A stretch of DNA of 64,000 bases from JBMYZL01 sp049610385 (GCA_049610385.1 JBMYZL010000002.1:1-64000), one strand, 5' to 3'; positions 19,140 through 28,242 are shown, counted from the stretch's first letter. The notes: generated by a model not told the origin, from the letters alone. Made by a program: numbers and translations.

Positions 19140-22100
19140 ATGGCTATGAATGGCAGGCGAATTTTGATCGGGTGGGTCGCGGTGTTTGGAGTGACTTGGG
19201 CGGCATGGGGACAGGGTTCCTTGATGTTGTCCGAGGTGGGATGTTTCGGGGGTGAGCTTGATGCTTCGGGCCGCGATTGCGATTGGGTGGAACTGAGAAA
19301 TACAGGGGTTGAGGCGATCGATTTGTCTGGGATGCATTTGTCGGACGATCCGGACAATTGGGCTGCTTGGACCTTTCCCGAGGATGTGATTTTGGGGGCT
19401 GGAGAGCACATGTTGTTGTTGGCATCGGGACGAGAAGCTCCACATGTGGAGCATTGGGATTTAGCCGTCTATGAGGACCAAATGTGGTCTCACACCACAG
19501 TGTCTCCACCTGAGCGTTGGCGCAGTCCTGACTTCGATGTCAGCGCATGGCCGGTAGCCCCAGGGGGATTTGGTTATGGCGACGTTGATGACAATACAGT
19601 TTTGCCTGAAGGCACCATGTCGCTGTATATGCGACGGGACTTTCATGTTGCCAACCCAGAAGAGGTGGTCATGGCCATGCTTTCGGTGGATGCGGATGAT
19701 TGCTTTGTGGCGTTCATCAATGGCCGAGAATGGGTGCGTTCAGACAACTTGGAGGGGCAATCCCTCGTGGGGGGGGAGGTCACACCCCTTTTCTATGTCG
19801 AAGCTGAACTTTATGCTGGGGGCATTCCGCCGGTGCACGCATTGGATTTGGGCCCTTGGTTGCAGCCGGGTTGGAACACATTTGCAGTCGAGGTTCACAA
19901 CTACGACATGAATTCGAGTGATTTCTCGGCGCGTCCGTTTTTGGCCTTGGGAATGAGCACACCTGAATCGCCAGAAACCGTACCGCTGCCGGACTGGATG
20001 ACCCCGCCTGAAGAACCCCTTCATGTGAATTTCAAATTGAGTGCTGGAGAACCTGTGATTTGGTCGGATTCGGCAGGTGAGCTTGTCGATGTGCTTTCCT
20101 TGACCCCGGACATGACACGTGAGATGACTTTGGGGCGGGCGGCCTCCGAACCGAGCGAAGTGTGCTTTTATTTGGAGGCCACACCCGGTGCGCCGAATGA
20201 TGCGCCTTGCTTTGTCGGGATTACGGGTGTGCCCGAAATGGACCCCGTGTCGGGCTGGTTTCCTGAGGGAACGACGCTTGAGCCCACCTTGGCCGCATTC
20301 CTTCCTCCTGAAACCGAGGTCCGTTTCACCACGGATGGCTCAGATCCGCAGCCAGATGATCCGTTATTGTCCACGTTGGCACCGATTTCCGAAACCACCG
20401 CCTTGCACTTCCGGGCTTTCGCCGATAACCACCTGCCGGGCCCTGTCGTCCAACGGACTTACATCATTCGAGAGGATGCGCCGATGGTGCCTTTGGCGAG
20501 CATCACCACTGACCCTGACAATCTGTGGGATTGGGAAACGGGCATCTACGTCATGGGCCCGAATGCCTCAAATGATTACCCATTTATGGGGGCCAACTTT
20601 TGGCAACCCTGGTCGCGCTACAGCCATTTGGAATGGATGGATGAGGATGCCGTTCCACTGGCCACAGCTGACCTCGACCTCGAAATCCATGGCGGTTGGT
20701 CACGCGGCGAACCGCAGAAATCGTTCCGAATCGACTTCAAAAACCGGTACACTGGGGATTTGAATGTCGAAATTTTCAATCGCAGGCCTGGACTCCAAGC
20801 ATTTGGCAACTTCAACCTCCGCAATGGAGGCCAAACCAGCTGGACAAACAAAATTCAGGATGCTTTCTTGTGTGATTTGGCTTTGGAAAACACACATGCA
20901 GCGGCGGCAGCTTGGCAACCCACAGAACTCTGGCTGAACGGCGAGTACTGGGGCCTGTATGGGGCCCGGGAGAAGACAGATGAACGTTGGGTGGAAGATG
21001 TGTACGGCATCCCTGAGGTGCATGTGGACATGGCCAACCAGTGGGAAGCGCTGGCAGGTCCGGCGTCTTCTTTTGAAATTGACGCCGCCCAAATGTTGGA
21101 GATGTCCCCGACCTCTTCGGCCTTTGCCTCCGCCTTTGCGGAGAGATTCGACATACCGTCATTCATGGATTACCACATTTTCGAAATCCATGGCCAAAAC
21201 ATCGATTGGATCTCTGCAGACTGGGGGGTCAAAAACCTGAAGTTTTTCCGAGATGGGCGGAACTTGGGGCCTTGGCGATATGTGCTCTTTGATTTGGATG
21301 CCTGTTTTGGTCAATGGGGCACCGGCCCCGGACACAACGAACTTGAGAAAGTCCTGAATCCACCGTTTCCCTCCATTTATAGCGATTTGTTGGAAGCGTT
21401 CCTCGACAACCCGGGGTTCCGATGTGGTTTTGCCACCCGTTACAACGACTTGCTCAACTCCATCTTCGAGCCCAGTGCATTTGAGTCCAAGTTGTACGCT
21501 GCGGCGACACAGGTGTCCAATGTGCTTTTTCGACACATCGACAGATGGGATTCACCGGTCAGTCACGGCTATTGGTTCCAAAGGATCCAGGACATCGCCA
21601 GCCACAATGCGCAGCGAATCCAGCCCTCTCGTGACCAATTGGGAAATGCATTCGGATGGTCGGATGCCAAGGACATCACCACCTCATGGACTCCTACAGG
21701 CGGCGGTCTTGTGACGGTCAATGGGATTCCGGGCCAATGGCCGAGTTGGACCGGAGCATACCATGGGGAGTGTCCGATTCAAGTGGCCGCTTTGCCGGCC
21801 CCAGGTTTCGGTTTCACGGGCTGGTCATCGGTGGCCTACAGCGGCGAGGATTGGTACACGCCGGACGTGCCCTTCTTGACGGCATCCTTGGGGTCGGATG
21901 GTGACTTGGAGGCTTCATTCTCCCCTTGTTTGGCAGGGGTGATTCTCCAAATCATGTCGACTCCGGATGGCCAACTTCAAGTCGTTGCTGAAGGCCTCCC
22001 TGCGCCCGGGTCATTTCAATGGTGGCAAGGCAGCGTGATGGTTGGCACAGGTCCCACTTATATTCCCTCGGACGAAGGGGCCATTTATGTCACGCTCACG

Positions 22101-22421
22101 CTCGGCGATTGCACCCTCGTCTCAGATGCTTGGGGTGAAGGGGCACCCGTTTTCATCAACGAATCAGAAAGGACTCAAGGACTGGAATTTCATGTTTTTC
22201 CAAATCCATCAACGGGCCATTTCACGGTGGATGCCACATTCAAAACGCGTGGACATGTAGAAGTCTTCAGTATGACTTCAGGAAAACTGATGCAAAGTCA
22301 TCCATCGGTTGACTTTCCTTTCTCCATGAGTGGACACAATTGGCCCTCTGGTATTTATGCGATTCGAGTTGTTTCTGAAAATGGGGATGCAGAAGTGTTG
22401 CAGGTAGCCCTTGTTCGATGA
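19140..22421 (+). CDS. CotH kinase family protein with lamin-tail domain and T9SS type A sorting domain
   Basis: A 1093-residue secreted protein. A signal peptide (about residues 1-23, ending AAWGQ) is followed by a lamin-tail domain (LSEVGC, DWVELRNTG, GAGEHMLLLASG). A beta-sandwich region comes next, then a chitobiase-type C-terminal domain (VRFTTDGSDPQPDDP). The CotH kinase core starts about residue 450, with LEIHGGWSRGEPQKSFR, ELWLNGEYWGLYGAREK and the metal-binding-like FDLDACFG. The last 80 residues are a T9SS type A domain beginning FHVFPNPSTG. CotH proteins are atypical kinases, some of which phosphorylate secreted proteins; Bacteroidota members are mostly uncharacterised. A GTG at 19086 is in frame, but ATG 19140 or 19146 fits the signal peptide better. 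Confidence 0.88.
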   Translation: MAMNGRRILIGWVAVFGVTWAAWGQGSLMLSEVGCFGGELDASGRDCDWVELRNTGVEAIDLSGMHLSDDPDNWAAWTFPEDVILGAGEHMLLLASGREAPHVEHWDLAVYEDQMWSHTTVSPPERWRSPDFDVSAWPVAPGGFGYGDVDDNTVLPEGTMSLYMRRDFHVANPEEVVMAMLSVDADDCFVAFINGREWVRSDNLEGQSLVGGEVTPLFYVEAELYAGGIPPVHALDLGPWLQPGWNTFAVEVHNYDMNSSDFSARPFLALGMSTPESPETVPLPDWMTPPEEPLHVNFKLSAGEPVIWSDSAGELVDVLSLTPDMTREMTLGRAASEPSEVCFYLEATPGAPNDAPCFVGITGVPEMDPVSGWFPEGTTLEPTLAAFLPPETEVRFTTDGSDPQPDDPLLSTLAPISETTALHFRAFADNHLPGPVVQRTYIIREDAPMVPLASITTDPDNLWDWETGIYVMGPNASNDYPFMGANFWQPWSRYSHLEWMDEDAVPLATADLDLEIHGGWSRGEPQKSFRIDFKNRYTGDLNVEIFNRRPGLQAFGNFNLRNGGQTSWTNKIQDAFLCDLALENTHAAAAAWQPTELWLNGEYWGLYGAREKTDERWVEDVYGIPEVHVDMANQWEALAGPASSFEIDAAQMLEMSPTSSAFASAFAERFDIPSFMDYHIFEIHGQNIDWISADWGVKNLKFFRDGRNLGPWRYVLFDLDACFGQWGTGPGHNELEKVLNPPFPSIYSDLLEAFLDNPGFRCGFATRYNDLLNSIFEPSAFESKLYAAATQVSNVLFRHIDRWDSPVSHGYWFQRIQDIASHNAQRIQPSRDQLGNAFGWSDAKDITTSWTPTGGGLVTVNGIPGQWPSWTGAYHGECPIQVAALPAPGFGFTGWSSVAYSGEDWYTPDVPFLTASLGSDGDLEASFSPCLAGVILQIMSTPDGQLQVVAEGLPAPGSFQWWQGSVMVGTGPTYIPSDEGAIYVTLTLGDCTLVSDAWGEGAPVFINESERTQGLEFHVFPNPSTGHFTVDATFKTRGHVEVFSMTSGKLMQSHPSVDFPFSMSGHNWPSGIYAIRVVSENGDAEVLQVALVR

Positions 22422-22647
22422 TTCATCGCACATCAAATTGAACTTCGCGGAGCGGGCTCTCGCTGGACGAATAGGCAAGGCAATGGTCTGGTGTTTGCCG
22501 CATATCTTGTTGCTTGGACATTTTTCTTCAGCTTGTTTATTAGTTGTCAATAACAATCAATTTATTGGTCATCAGATGGTTAGGAGATTGATTTTGTTCT
22601 TCTTAATTTTCGCCGTGTCAATTATACACTAAGTCGACTCGAATCCT
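22422..22647. other. longest intergenic gap of the window
   Basis: This 226-base gap is AT-richer than its flanks. It contains TTAG, 20 bases, then TAATTTTC at about 22600-22607, a one-mismatch -7 element some 40 bases before the next ATG, which may be the promoter of that gene. I see no terminator, RNA gene or convincing ORF. Confidence 0.4.
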
Positions 22648-25600
22648 ATGAAAAATAAGCTTTCAGTTGAAATTTGGTTCATCATTTGTGTCATTGCTCA
22701 AGTGGTCATTTTGAACAACCAGGCGCAAGCTCAAATTTGGGAACCGGATGGTGTGAGAATTCCAGGAGATTGGAACAGTTGGTCCAACACCCACAATATG
22801 GGCGGAGATTTTGACTTGACGAAAACCACAGATGGGTTGGATCGGTGGACGACGTCGTTTCAATACACCGGATCAACGGGTGGGGTCAATTTCAAGATTG
22901 CCAGCGGGGGAAGTGGAGCGGAATACACCAATCAGTGGGCATGCCACAGTTTTACACTGGACGCAGTCAATTCCGTAGGGACGTGCTCATCATCCAACAA
23001 TTCAGTTGGTCTTACACAGAACAATTATTACTCAATGGTTTTCAAGGACAATGGTTATTCGACCACCAGTGTCAGTTTGATGGAAACCTCAGCCAGTCCC
23101 ATTTCAATCACCGGGCAATCCCGAACAACTGCGTCAGGAGTCAGTCCAGCTCCCTCCCAAGCGGTCACGATTGAAGTGACTCTGAGTGGAACCAAATCAG
23201 CGGAGGAGCGCGTTTTTTTGGTTTACACGACCGACGGTTGGACCACAAGGGGTGCAATCGAACTCGAGAACATTTCAGGGACTTCGGGATCCGCGAGCAT
23301 TCCGGGTCAAACAGGCGGGACCACCGTGAATTACTATTTCGCGTCGTCAACCATGGATTTGGAGGTGGTTACCGCCAATGAAGAGAACTTCGATATGCGT
23401 TCGATTGCCACAGGTGGATCCTCATCCTACACGGTTGCATCCACCTTTGAAAGTGTAGCCAGTCCTACAACCTGGAATTCCTCCGGTTCCTGGGCAGCGG
23501 GATTGATTCCAAGTTCTGGAGCAGATGTGACATTGAAAGGGAACTTGAGTTTAGATGGAGACATCACGTTGGCGTCGTTGACACTGGAAAGTGGAACTTT
23601 CACGGCGGGTGATGGAACCCCTCGAACCATCACCATGGATGCTGGTGGGTCCATCACCAATTCTGGAGGAACATACACTTCTTCGGGTGAGACTGTCATT
23701 TTTTCTGGAACTGGAAGCACTACAGGAACCCTTTCATTCAACGATATTCAACTGAAAGGAGGAGTGAACTTTGGGGCTGGGTCTTCAGTACAAGGTGTCT
23801 GTGAAATTCTGTCCGGCGGCTATGTAGACACCAATGCCCCGACCTTCGGGTCAGGTTCCACGTTGAAGTACAACAATGGTGGAATTTTTGGGGTAGCTTC
23901 AGAATGGAATTCACCTCACCATGTCTTGGTTGCGAGTGGTTCAGAAGCGGATTTCAACACCTCCGGTGCCCGAAGCTGTGGTGGCAACATCACTGTCGAT
24001 GCGGCTGGAAACTTGAACATGGATGCGATGACCGGTGCATTGACCGTGGAAGGGAATGTCAGTATTAATGGAACGTTGAGCATGTCCACGGCGGTCGGTG
24101 GGGATTTGGAAGTGGGAGGAAATTTTGAATTGGCGTCAGGAGCCACATTCAATGAAAACGACCGCGCCTTGACATTCAATGGGACCGGTGCACAAGCTGT
24201 GAATGGAACCACGAATTTGGTATTGAAATACGCAATCGTCAACAAAGCCAGTGGCACCTTGACGCTGAATACACCTTTGGAAATCGAAGCTGGAGGAGTG
24301 CTTTGGCCGACAAGTGGCACGATTGATTTGAATGGCCAAGGTCTGACCCTGCATTCAGACGCGACGGGGACGGCAGCCATTGGAGCCGTGGGAACAGGGA
24401 TCACAGGCAACATCACTTTCGAGCGTTATGTGCCGGACAACACCAATGACGCAGCCTCATTTGTTAACTTGAGTTCTTATGTCTCTGGCATCAACACTTC
24501 GAATTGGACAGGGGCGGGGGCAGCATGGATTTTTGAATACGATGAAACGAATACAGGTGGTTTGAATGACGGTTGGGTGTCCACGTCAGGAACCCTGTCC
24601 CATACAGGGAAAGGTTACATGGCCCATTTTCCAGGAACAGCAGGCATCACGCTGTCTTATTCGGGGGCTTTGACCAGTGGAAGCCAGGGCATCAGCATCA
24701 CGAGCACCAGTTCGGGCACGGCGGAGAACGATGGCTGGAACCTAGTGGGCAATCCTTATCCGGCCCCGGTGACCTACGATCACTTGTCTTGGACCCCGGA
24801 TGCCAGTGCCTCCAAACCTACTGGATTCTATATCTACGATGGGGACAACGGAGATTATACCACGTTGACCGCAAGTGATGTCATCGGAGTGGGCCAATCG
24901 TTCTGGGTACAGGCGGCCTCAGGCAGTGGAACTTTGACGTTTGAGGAGGCGGACAAAACAACCGATTCCAGCCCGTTCATCCGAAGTGTAGACGACCCGG
25001 AATTCTTCGCATTGCGGGTTGAAGACCCCTCTGGGCAGTGGTCCCGAGGCCTTGTGGGGCTTTTGGACGGAACCACAACAGAATTCGAAGTGGAACACGA
25101 TTTGAGGACCTTCGGCGACCCTGCCCAAGAGGAACATGTCAAGGTTTGGTTTCAAACGGATTCTGGCGAGAATCTGGCTATTCAGACCGTATCGCCATCT
25201 GCCACGGAAACGATACCCATTCGAATCATGGCCTGGAACACGGGTATGCATACGTTCACCATGGACATGCAATATGGTGTGCCGGAGTCCATGTGCCTCG
25301 TGTTGCACGATGCCTGGACTGGAGAGAATCACATGCTGACCGAGGACACAGCCCTTCAATTGGAACTGGAAGGAGGGGAGGTCCTCGCAGATCGTTTTTC
25401 AATCGGTTGGCATGTGCAACCTCAAGTGACGGTGTCTGCTACTTGGTGTGACGGTGGAGAAGTAGATTTCGGTTGGGGCCTTGCCGAGGCTGAGGGGTGG
25501 TCCGTTGAATGGACGGGTCCAGATTCAGGAAGCGCCGAAGATTTGGGCGTTTTCAGGGGATTGAGCGGTGGTGAATATGAATTCACTTGGGCGCAAGAAG

Positions 25601-25827
25601 ATGGCCTTTGTGCCGGTTCCAGCTCATTGGAAGTGCCTGAAGTCTGTTTGGGAGATTTCGATGAGAACGGAAATCGAGGCGCTGAAGATCTCCTGGAGTT
25701 GCTTTCCAAATTGTCTCCGGACTTGACACCTTTCCAATTGTCGATTTATGACTGTGATTGCGACGGTCAGATGGCTGTGGGGGACATCCTCTCGTTTTTG
25801 TCTGTATTCGGAATCACATGTGAATAA
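22648..25827 (+). CDS. secreted carbohydrate-binding-like/beta-repeat protein with dockerin-like C-terminus
   Basis: A 1059-residue secreted protein with a signal peptide (about residues 1-29, ending AQAQ). The next 120 residues begin RIPGDWNSWSN and resemble a starch-binding-type beta-sandwich. An Ig-like domain (about 150-240) follows, then long Ser/Thr/Gly beta-helix-like repeats (about 255-600). A Bacteroidota surface-protein module with the phrase GWNLVGNPYPAPV comes near residue 700. The C-terminus carries two calcium-loop-like repeats (DFDENGNRGAED and DCDCDGQMAVGD), with helices of the form LLELLSKL and ILSFLSVF, ending FGITCE. This is the same kind of ending as in the metallopeptidase gene upstream, again without a T9SS domain. 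No catalytic motif was found. The binding role is inferred from fold resemblance only. Confidence 0.65.
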   Translation: MKNKLSVEIWFIICVIAQVVILNNQAQAQIWEPDGVRIPGDWNSWSNTHNMGGDFDLTKTTDGLDRWTTSFQYTGSTGGVNFKIASGGSGAEYTNQWACHSFTLDAVNSVGTCSSSNNSVGLTQNNYYSMVFKDNGYSTTSVSLMETSASPISITGQSRTTASGVSPAPSQAVTIEVTLSGTKSAEERVFLVYTTDGWTTRGAIELENISGTSGSASIPGQTGGTTVNYYFASSTMDLEVVTANEENFDMRSIATGGSSSYTVASTFESVASPTTWNSSGSWAAGLIPSSGADVTLKGNLSLDGDITLASLTLESGTFTAGDGTPRTITMDAGGSITNSGGTYTSSGETVIFSGTGSTTGTLSFNDIQLKGGVNFGAGSSVQGVCEILSGGYVDTNAPTFGSGSTLKYNNGGIFGVASEWNSPHHVLVASGSEADFNTSGARSCGGNITVDAAGNLNMDAMTGALTVEGNVSINGTLSMSTAVGGDLEVGGNFELASGATFNENDRALTFNGTGAQAVNGTTNLVLKYAIVNKASGTLTLNTPLEIEAGGVLWPTSGTIDLNGQGLTLHSDATGTAAIGAVGTGITGNITFERYVPDNTNDAASFVNLSSYVSGINTSNWTGAGAAWIFEYDETNTGGLNDGWVSTSGTLSHTGKGYMAHFPGTAGITLSYSGALTSGSQGISITSTSSGTAENDGWNLVGNPYPAPVTYDHLSWTPDASASKPTGFYIYDGDNGDYTTLTASDVIGVGQSFWVQAASGSGTLTFEEADKTTDSSPFIRSVDDPEFFALRVEDPSGQWSRGLVGLLDGTTTEFEVEHDLRTFGDPAQEEHVKVWFQTDSGENLAIQTVSPSATETIPIRIMAWNTGMHTFTMDMQYGVPESMCLVLHDAWTGENHMLTEDTALQLELEGGEVLADRFSIGWHVQPQVTVSATWCDGGEVDFGWGLAEAEGWSVEWTGPDSGSAEDLGVFRGLSGGEYEFTWAQEDGLCAGSSSLEVPEVCLGDFDENGNRGAEDLLELLSKLSPDLTPFQLSIYDCDCDGQMAVGDILSFLSVFGITCE

Positions 25828-25833
25828 CGATTC

Positions 25834-26172
25834 ATGATGATAGTTAGCAATTTGAATTTTTTCAGTCGCACCATCTCGGTGATTTTAGTGATGGTTTTGG
25901 CGCATGATGTGTCTGGGGTTTGGACCCAAACCAGCGATCAAGGCTGGTTGGAGCGCGAGTCGATTCTTCACAATTACGACGCGCCGATTGGCCAAGAAAT
26001 GAGGCCTACAGGAGATGTTGCAGATGTCTCAGGTGATCAACAGGCGCTTATGATGCCTCCAGATCCAAATTCGCAAATTCCGTTGACCGGATTTGATTAC
26101 ATGCTGTTGTTGTCGTTCGTTGCGGGTGGATATTGGCTGTATCGCCAGAAGCTTCAGAACGTCGTCAATTGA
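25834..26172 (+). CDS. small membrane protein with exosortase-type C-terminal tail
   Basis: A 112-residue protein with an N-terminal signal segment (about residues 8-28) and an exported middle with no cysteine. A tripartite C-terminus follows: IPLTGF, then a hydrophobic helix (about 90-103), then YRQKLQ with basic residues. That order (short Pro motif, transmembrane helix, basic end) is the general form of exosortase and sortase sorting signals. It resembles the short Bacteroidota proteins with a PID-type C-terminal signal. It starts 7 bases after the preceding stop and its 3' end overlaps the XrtF-associated gene by 8 bases, so a processing relation with XrtF is likely but inferred. No other function is visible. 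Confidence 0.65.
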   Translation: MMIVSNLNFFSRTISVILVMVLAHDVSGVWTQTSDQGWLERESILHNYDAPIGQEMRPTGDVADVSGDQQALMMPPDPNSQIPLTGFDYMLLLSFVAGGYWLYRQKLQNVVN

Positions 26173-26722
26173 TGGCGCAAGGCCCATTCATGCGCAGGTA
26201 AATCCAACGCATGAACACCAACATAAAAGAGGGCAGAGGCGATTGAAGGAAACCCAGAAGTTCCCTTGCAACAGAATAACCCCCTTCGCCAGGCGCAAAA
26301 CTGGCAAACAGCAACATCACCAGTCCCACGAACAGGTAAATGGCCAAAAGTCCAGCGCGAAGTGACCATGCATCCGACGCGCGCAGGAACAGCGCATCCA
26401 TGCCGAAAAACACCAAAATGATAAGCACGGACATGCTCCATTTCAAGGCCAACAATTGGGTCATGTCCATGTTGTGGAACGCCGACCAGGGCTCGTGAAT
26501 TTCGTAGTACTGCACAATGCGAGTCTCGATTTGATTCGACCAGAAGGCAGCGCGTTCATGTGGATTCAAGGTTTGAAGCTCCGGGTGGGTCTCAAGGGTC
26601 TGGATGTAGTCGTTGAGGTTAATTTTGGCCAATTCCTGGTAAAAACCGAAAACCAGCATCGCGGCGATGACGGCGAGCCACCAAGGTCGACGCAGTGGCA
26701 ACAGTTGCGGCGATGTGCTCAT
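26165..26722 (-). CDS. exosortase F system-associated membrane protein
   Basis: A 185-residue protein with about four transmembrane helices (near residues 13-30, 90-105, 118-138 and 155-172). One long exported or cytoplasmic loop contains LNDYIQTLETHPEL. Position right after XrtF, size and topology match the XrtF-associated protein family of Bacteroidota. An open frame continues upstream, but the ATG at 26722 overlaps the XrtF stop as ATGA, which fixes the start. Its 3' end runs 8 bases into the convergent small-protein gene. The biochemical role of the family is not known to me; it presumably assists XrtF in the inner membrane. Confidence 0.8.
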   Translation of the reverse strand: MSTSPQLLPLRRPWWLAVIAAMLVFGFYQELAKINLNDYIQTLETHPELQTLNPHERAAFWSNQIETRIVQYYEIHEPWSAFHNMDMTQLLALKWSMSVLIILVFFGMDALFLRASDAWSLRAGLLAIYLFVGLVMLLFASFAPGEGGYSVARELLGFLQSPLPSFMLVFMRWIYLRMNGPCAIN

Positions 26723-27282
26723 GGTTTTGCGGATTGGACTGGGACGAAGAGTTTGGCCCAGAGGTACCACAAGGCAAAAACAACCGCGTATACGATGATG
26801 GTGAAGGTATAGTCGTGGTTGAATTGCAACCATTCTGGGTTGATCCATTGGATGACAATCAGGCCACAAACGCGAAGGATGTTGACCCCATGCAGCCCCA
26901 ATACTCCGAGTGGGATGAACCACAATTTGTGCCGCCATGGCCCGGGAAAAGCAATCAAAAACACAGCAAAGAGCGCGAACAAGACCACACCATCGCACGG
27001 GTCACCCACTTGCACCCCACCTGCATTGATGATGCCGATGGTGTTGCGCAGACCCGGGCCAGACGGGGGAAGCACTTCCCACCCGGTGGCTCCCATGATC
27101 CATTCGCTTGTGGTCACCATGGAATGAATGACATATTCATCGAGCATGGTGGTGGGCCGTAGATAATAGGAATACGTGGTATGCCAAGCAACATACCCCA
27201 GCAAACCCACCACGGCAAACCGAACCAATTCTGGTTGCTCATGAGCAAAATCGCGTAGCTTTTGAAAGATGTTGCCGAGCAT
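26719..27282 (-). CDS. xrtF: exosortase family protein XrtF
   Basis: A 187-residue integral membrane protein with the three conserved exosortase catalytic residues: Cys96 in GDPCDG, Arg137 in NILRVCG and His156 in NHDYTF. About five hydrophobic segments surround them. Exosortases are membrane cysteine transpeptidases that cut C-terminal sorting signals of exported proteins. The short length and the associated partner downstream fit the XrtF subgroup of Bacteroidota. The open frame extends to 27723, but a perfect TAnnTTTG promoter element at 27315-27322 lies inside that extension and supports the ATG at 27282; ATG 27336 is the alternative. Its likely substrate is the small tailed protein at 25834. 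Confidence 0.9.
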   Translation of the reverse strand: MLGNIFQKLRDFAHEQPELVRFAVVGLLGYVAWHTTYSYYLRPTTMLDEYVIHSMVTTSEWIMGATGWEVLPPSGPGLRNTIGIINAGGVQVGDPCDGVVLFALFAVFLIAFPGPWRHKLWFIPLGVLGLHGVNILRVCGLIVIQWINPEWLQFNHDYTFTIIVYAVVFALWYLWAKLFVPVQSAKP

Positions 27283-27314
27283 GATGTTTTGTTCAGCTTT
27301 CCTGGTTCCATCAC

Positions 27315-27322
27315 CAAATTTA
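27315..27322 (-). promoter_or_regulatory. candidate -7 element TAAATTTG for xrtF
   Basis: Exact match to TAnnTTTG on the minus strand, 32 bases before the ATG at 27282. No -33 TTG at suitable spacing was found. Confidence 0.5.
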
Positions 27323-27348
27323 AGCCGCGTCGACATGCCATTCCATGC

Positions 27349-27356
27349 TAACTTGC
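27349..27356 (+). promoter_or_regulatory. candidate -7 element TAACTTGC for the DUF808 gene
   Basis: A TAnnTTGC variant that ends exactly 4 bases before the ATG at 27361, predicting a leaderless or nearly leaderless mRNA. Confidence 0.45.
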
Positions 27357-27360
27357 AGAC

Positions 27361-28242
27361 ATGGCCTCCGGTTTTTTTGCCTTGCTCGATGACATTGCTT
27401 TGTTGATGGATGATGTGGCTGCGATGAGCAAAGTAGCGACGAAGAAAACAGCTGGAATCCTGGGTGACGATTTGGCCGTGAATGCGGAGAAAGCCATTGG
27501 ATTCAAGCCATCTCGAGAACTGCCAGTCTTGTGGTCCATCACGAAAGGCTCTTTTCTCAACAAGCTCATCATTGTCCCTGTCGCATTGGTTTTGAGCTCG
27601 TATGCCCCGTGGGTGATTGAACCCATTTTGTTGGCAGGAGGGGGGTTCTTGGCTTACGAAGGCATGGAGAAAATTTGGCACCACCTCAACGGCCAAGCCC
27701 GGCGAGAAGCTCGAGAACATCATTCAGAGCGATTGGCTCATCAGCAGCCAGATACCCCTGAATCGGCCAGGAAAAAGGAGAATGAGAAAGTCAAATCTGC
27801 ACTTTTGGTGGATTTCATTTTGTCCGTGGAGATAGTCATCATCGCGATGAGTGCGGTCGCTGAAGCGGATTTGTGGGTGCGGGCTTTTTCAGTGTCGTGG
27901 GTGGCTTTCCTGGCAACCATCGGGGTTTATGGCTTGGTGGCTTTGATTGTGCGCATGGATGATGCGGGCTTGGCACTGATGAAATGGCCACATGTTGCAG
28001 CCCAAACAACAGGCAAGGTCATGGTCAAAGGCCTTCCCGTTTTGATTAAAGTCATCGGCGCATTGGGTACCGTGGCCCTCATCTTGGTGGCAGGAGGCAT
28101 CTTCATGCATCACATTCCTGGCCTGCACCATTTCTTCGAAGGATGGCCCGATTTGCTCGCCGAGGTGATTTCAGCCATGGTCTTGGGTACAGGCCTTGTG
28201 CTCGCAGCAGAAGGGCTTCGTTATCTCCGTCTGAAAGATTGA
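27361..28242 (+). CDS. DUF808 family membrane protein (YedI-like)
   Basis: A 293-residue protein that starts MASGFFALLDDIALLMDDVA. This opening and the following KTAGILGDDLAVNAE are diagnostic of the DUF808/YedI family. It has about six transmembrane segments after residue 70 and a conserved-looking GSFLNKL motif. The length is normal for the family (about 300). Members occur widely in Proteobacteria and Bacteroidota, and the biochemical function is unknown. It is transcribed divergently from xrtF with a 78-base gap. Nothing in the context points to a function. Confidence 0.93.
   Translation: MASGFFALLDDIALLMDDVAAMSKVATKKTAGILGDDLAVNAEKAIGFKPSRELPVLWSITKGSFLNKLIIVPVALVLSSYAPWVIEPILLAGGGFLAYEGMEKIWHHLNGQARREAREHHSERLAHQQPDTPESARKKENEKVKSALLVDFILSVEIVIIAMSAVAEADLWVRAFSVSWVAFLATIGVYGLVALIVRMDDAGLALMKWPHVAAQTTGKVMVKGLPVLIKVIGALGTVALILVAGGIFMHHIPGLHHFFEGWPDLLAEVISAMVLGTGLVLAAEGLRYLRLKD

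Noticed and set aside
22411..22632. 73-codon ORF in the gap before the gene at 22648
   Set aside because: It begins inside the CotH gene's last codons, has no promoter of its own, and the sequence is AT-rich intergenic DNA with no family resemblance.
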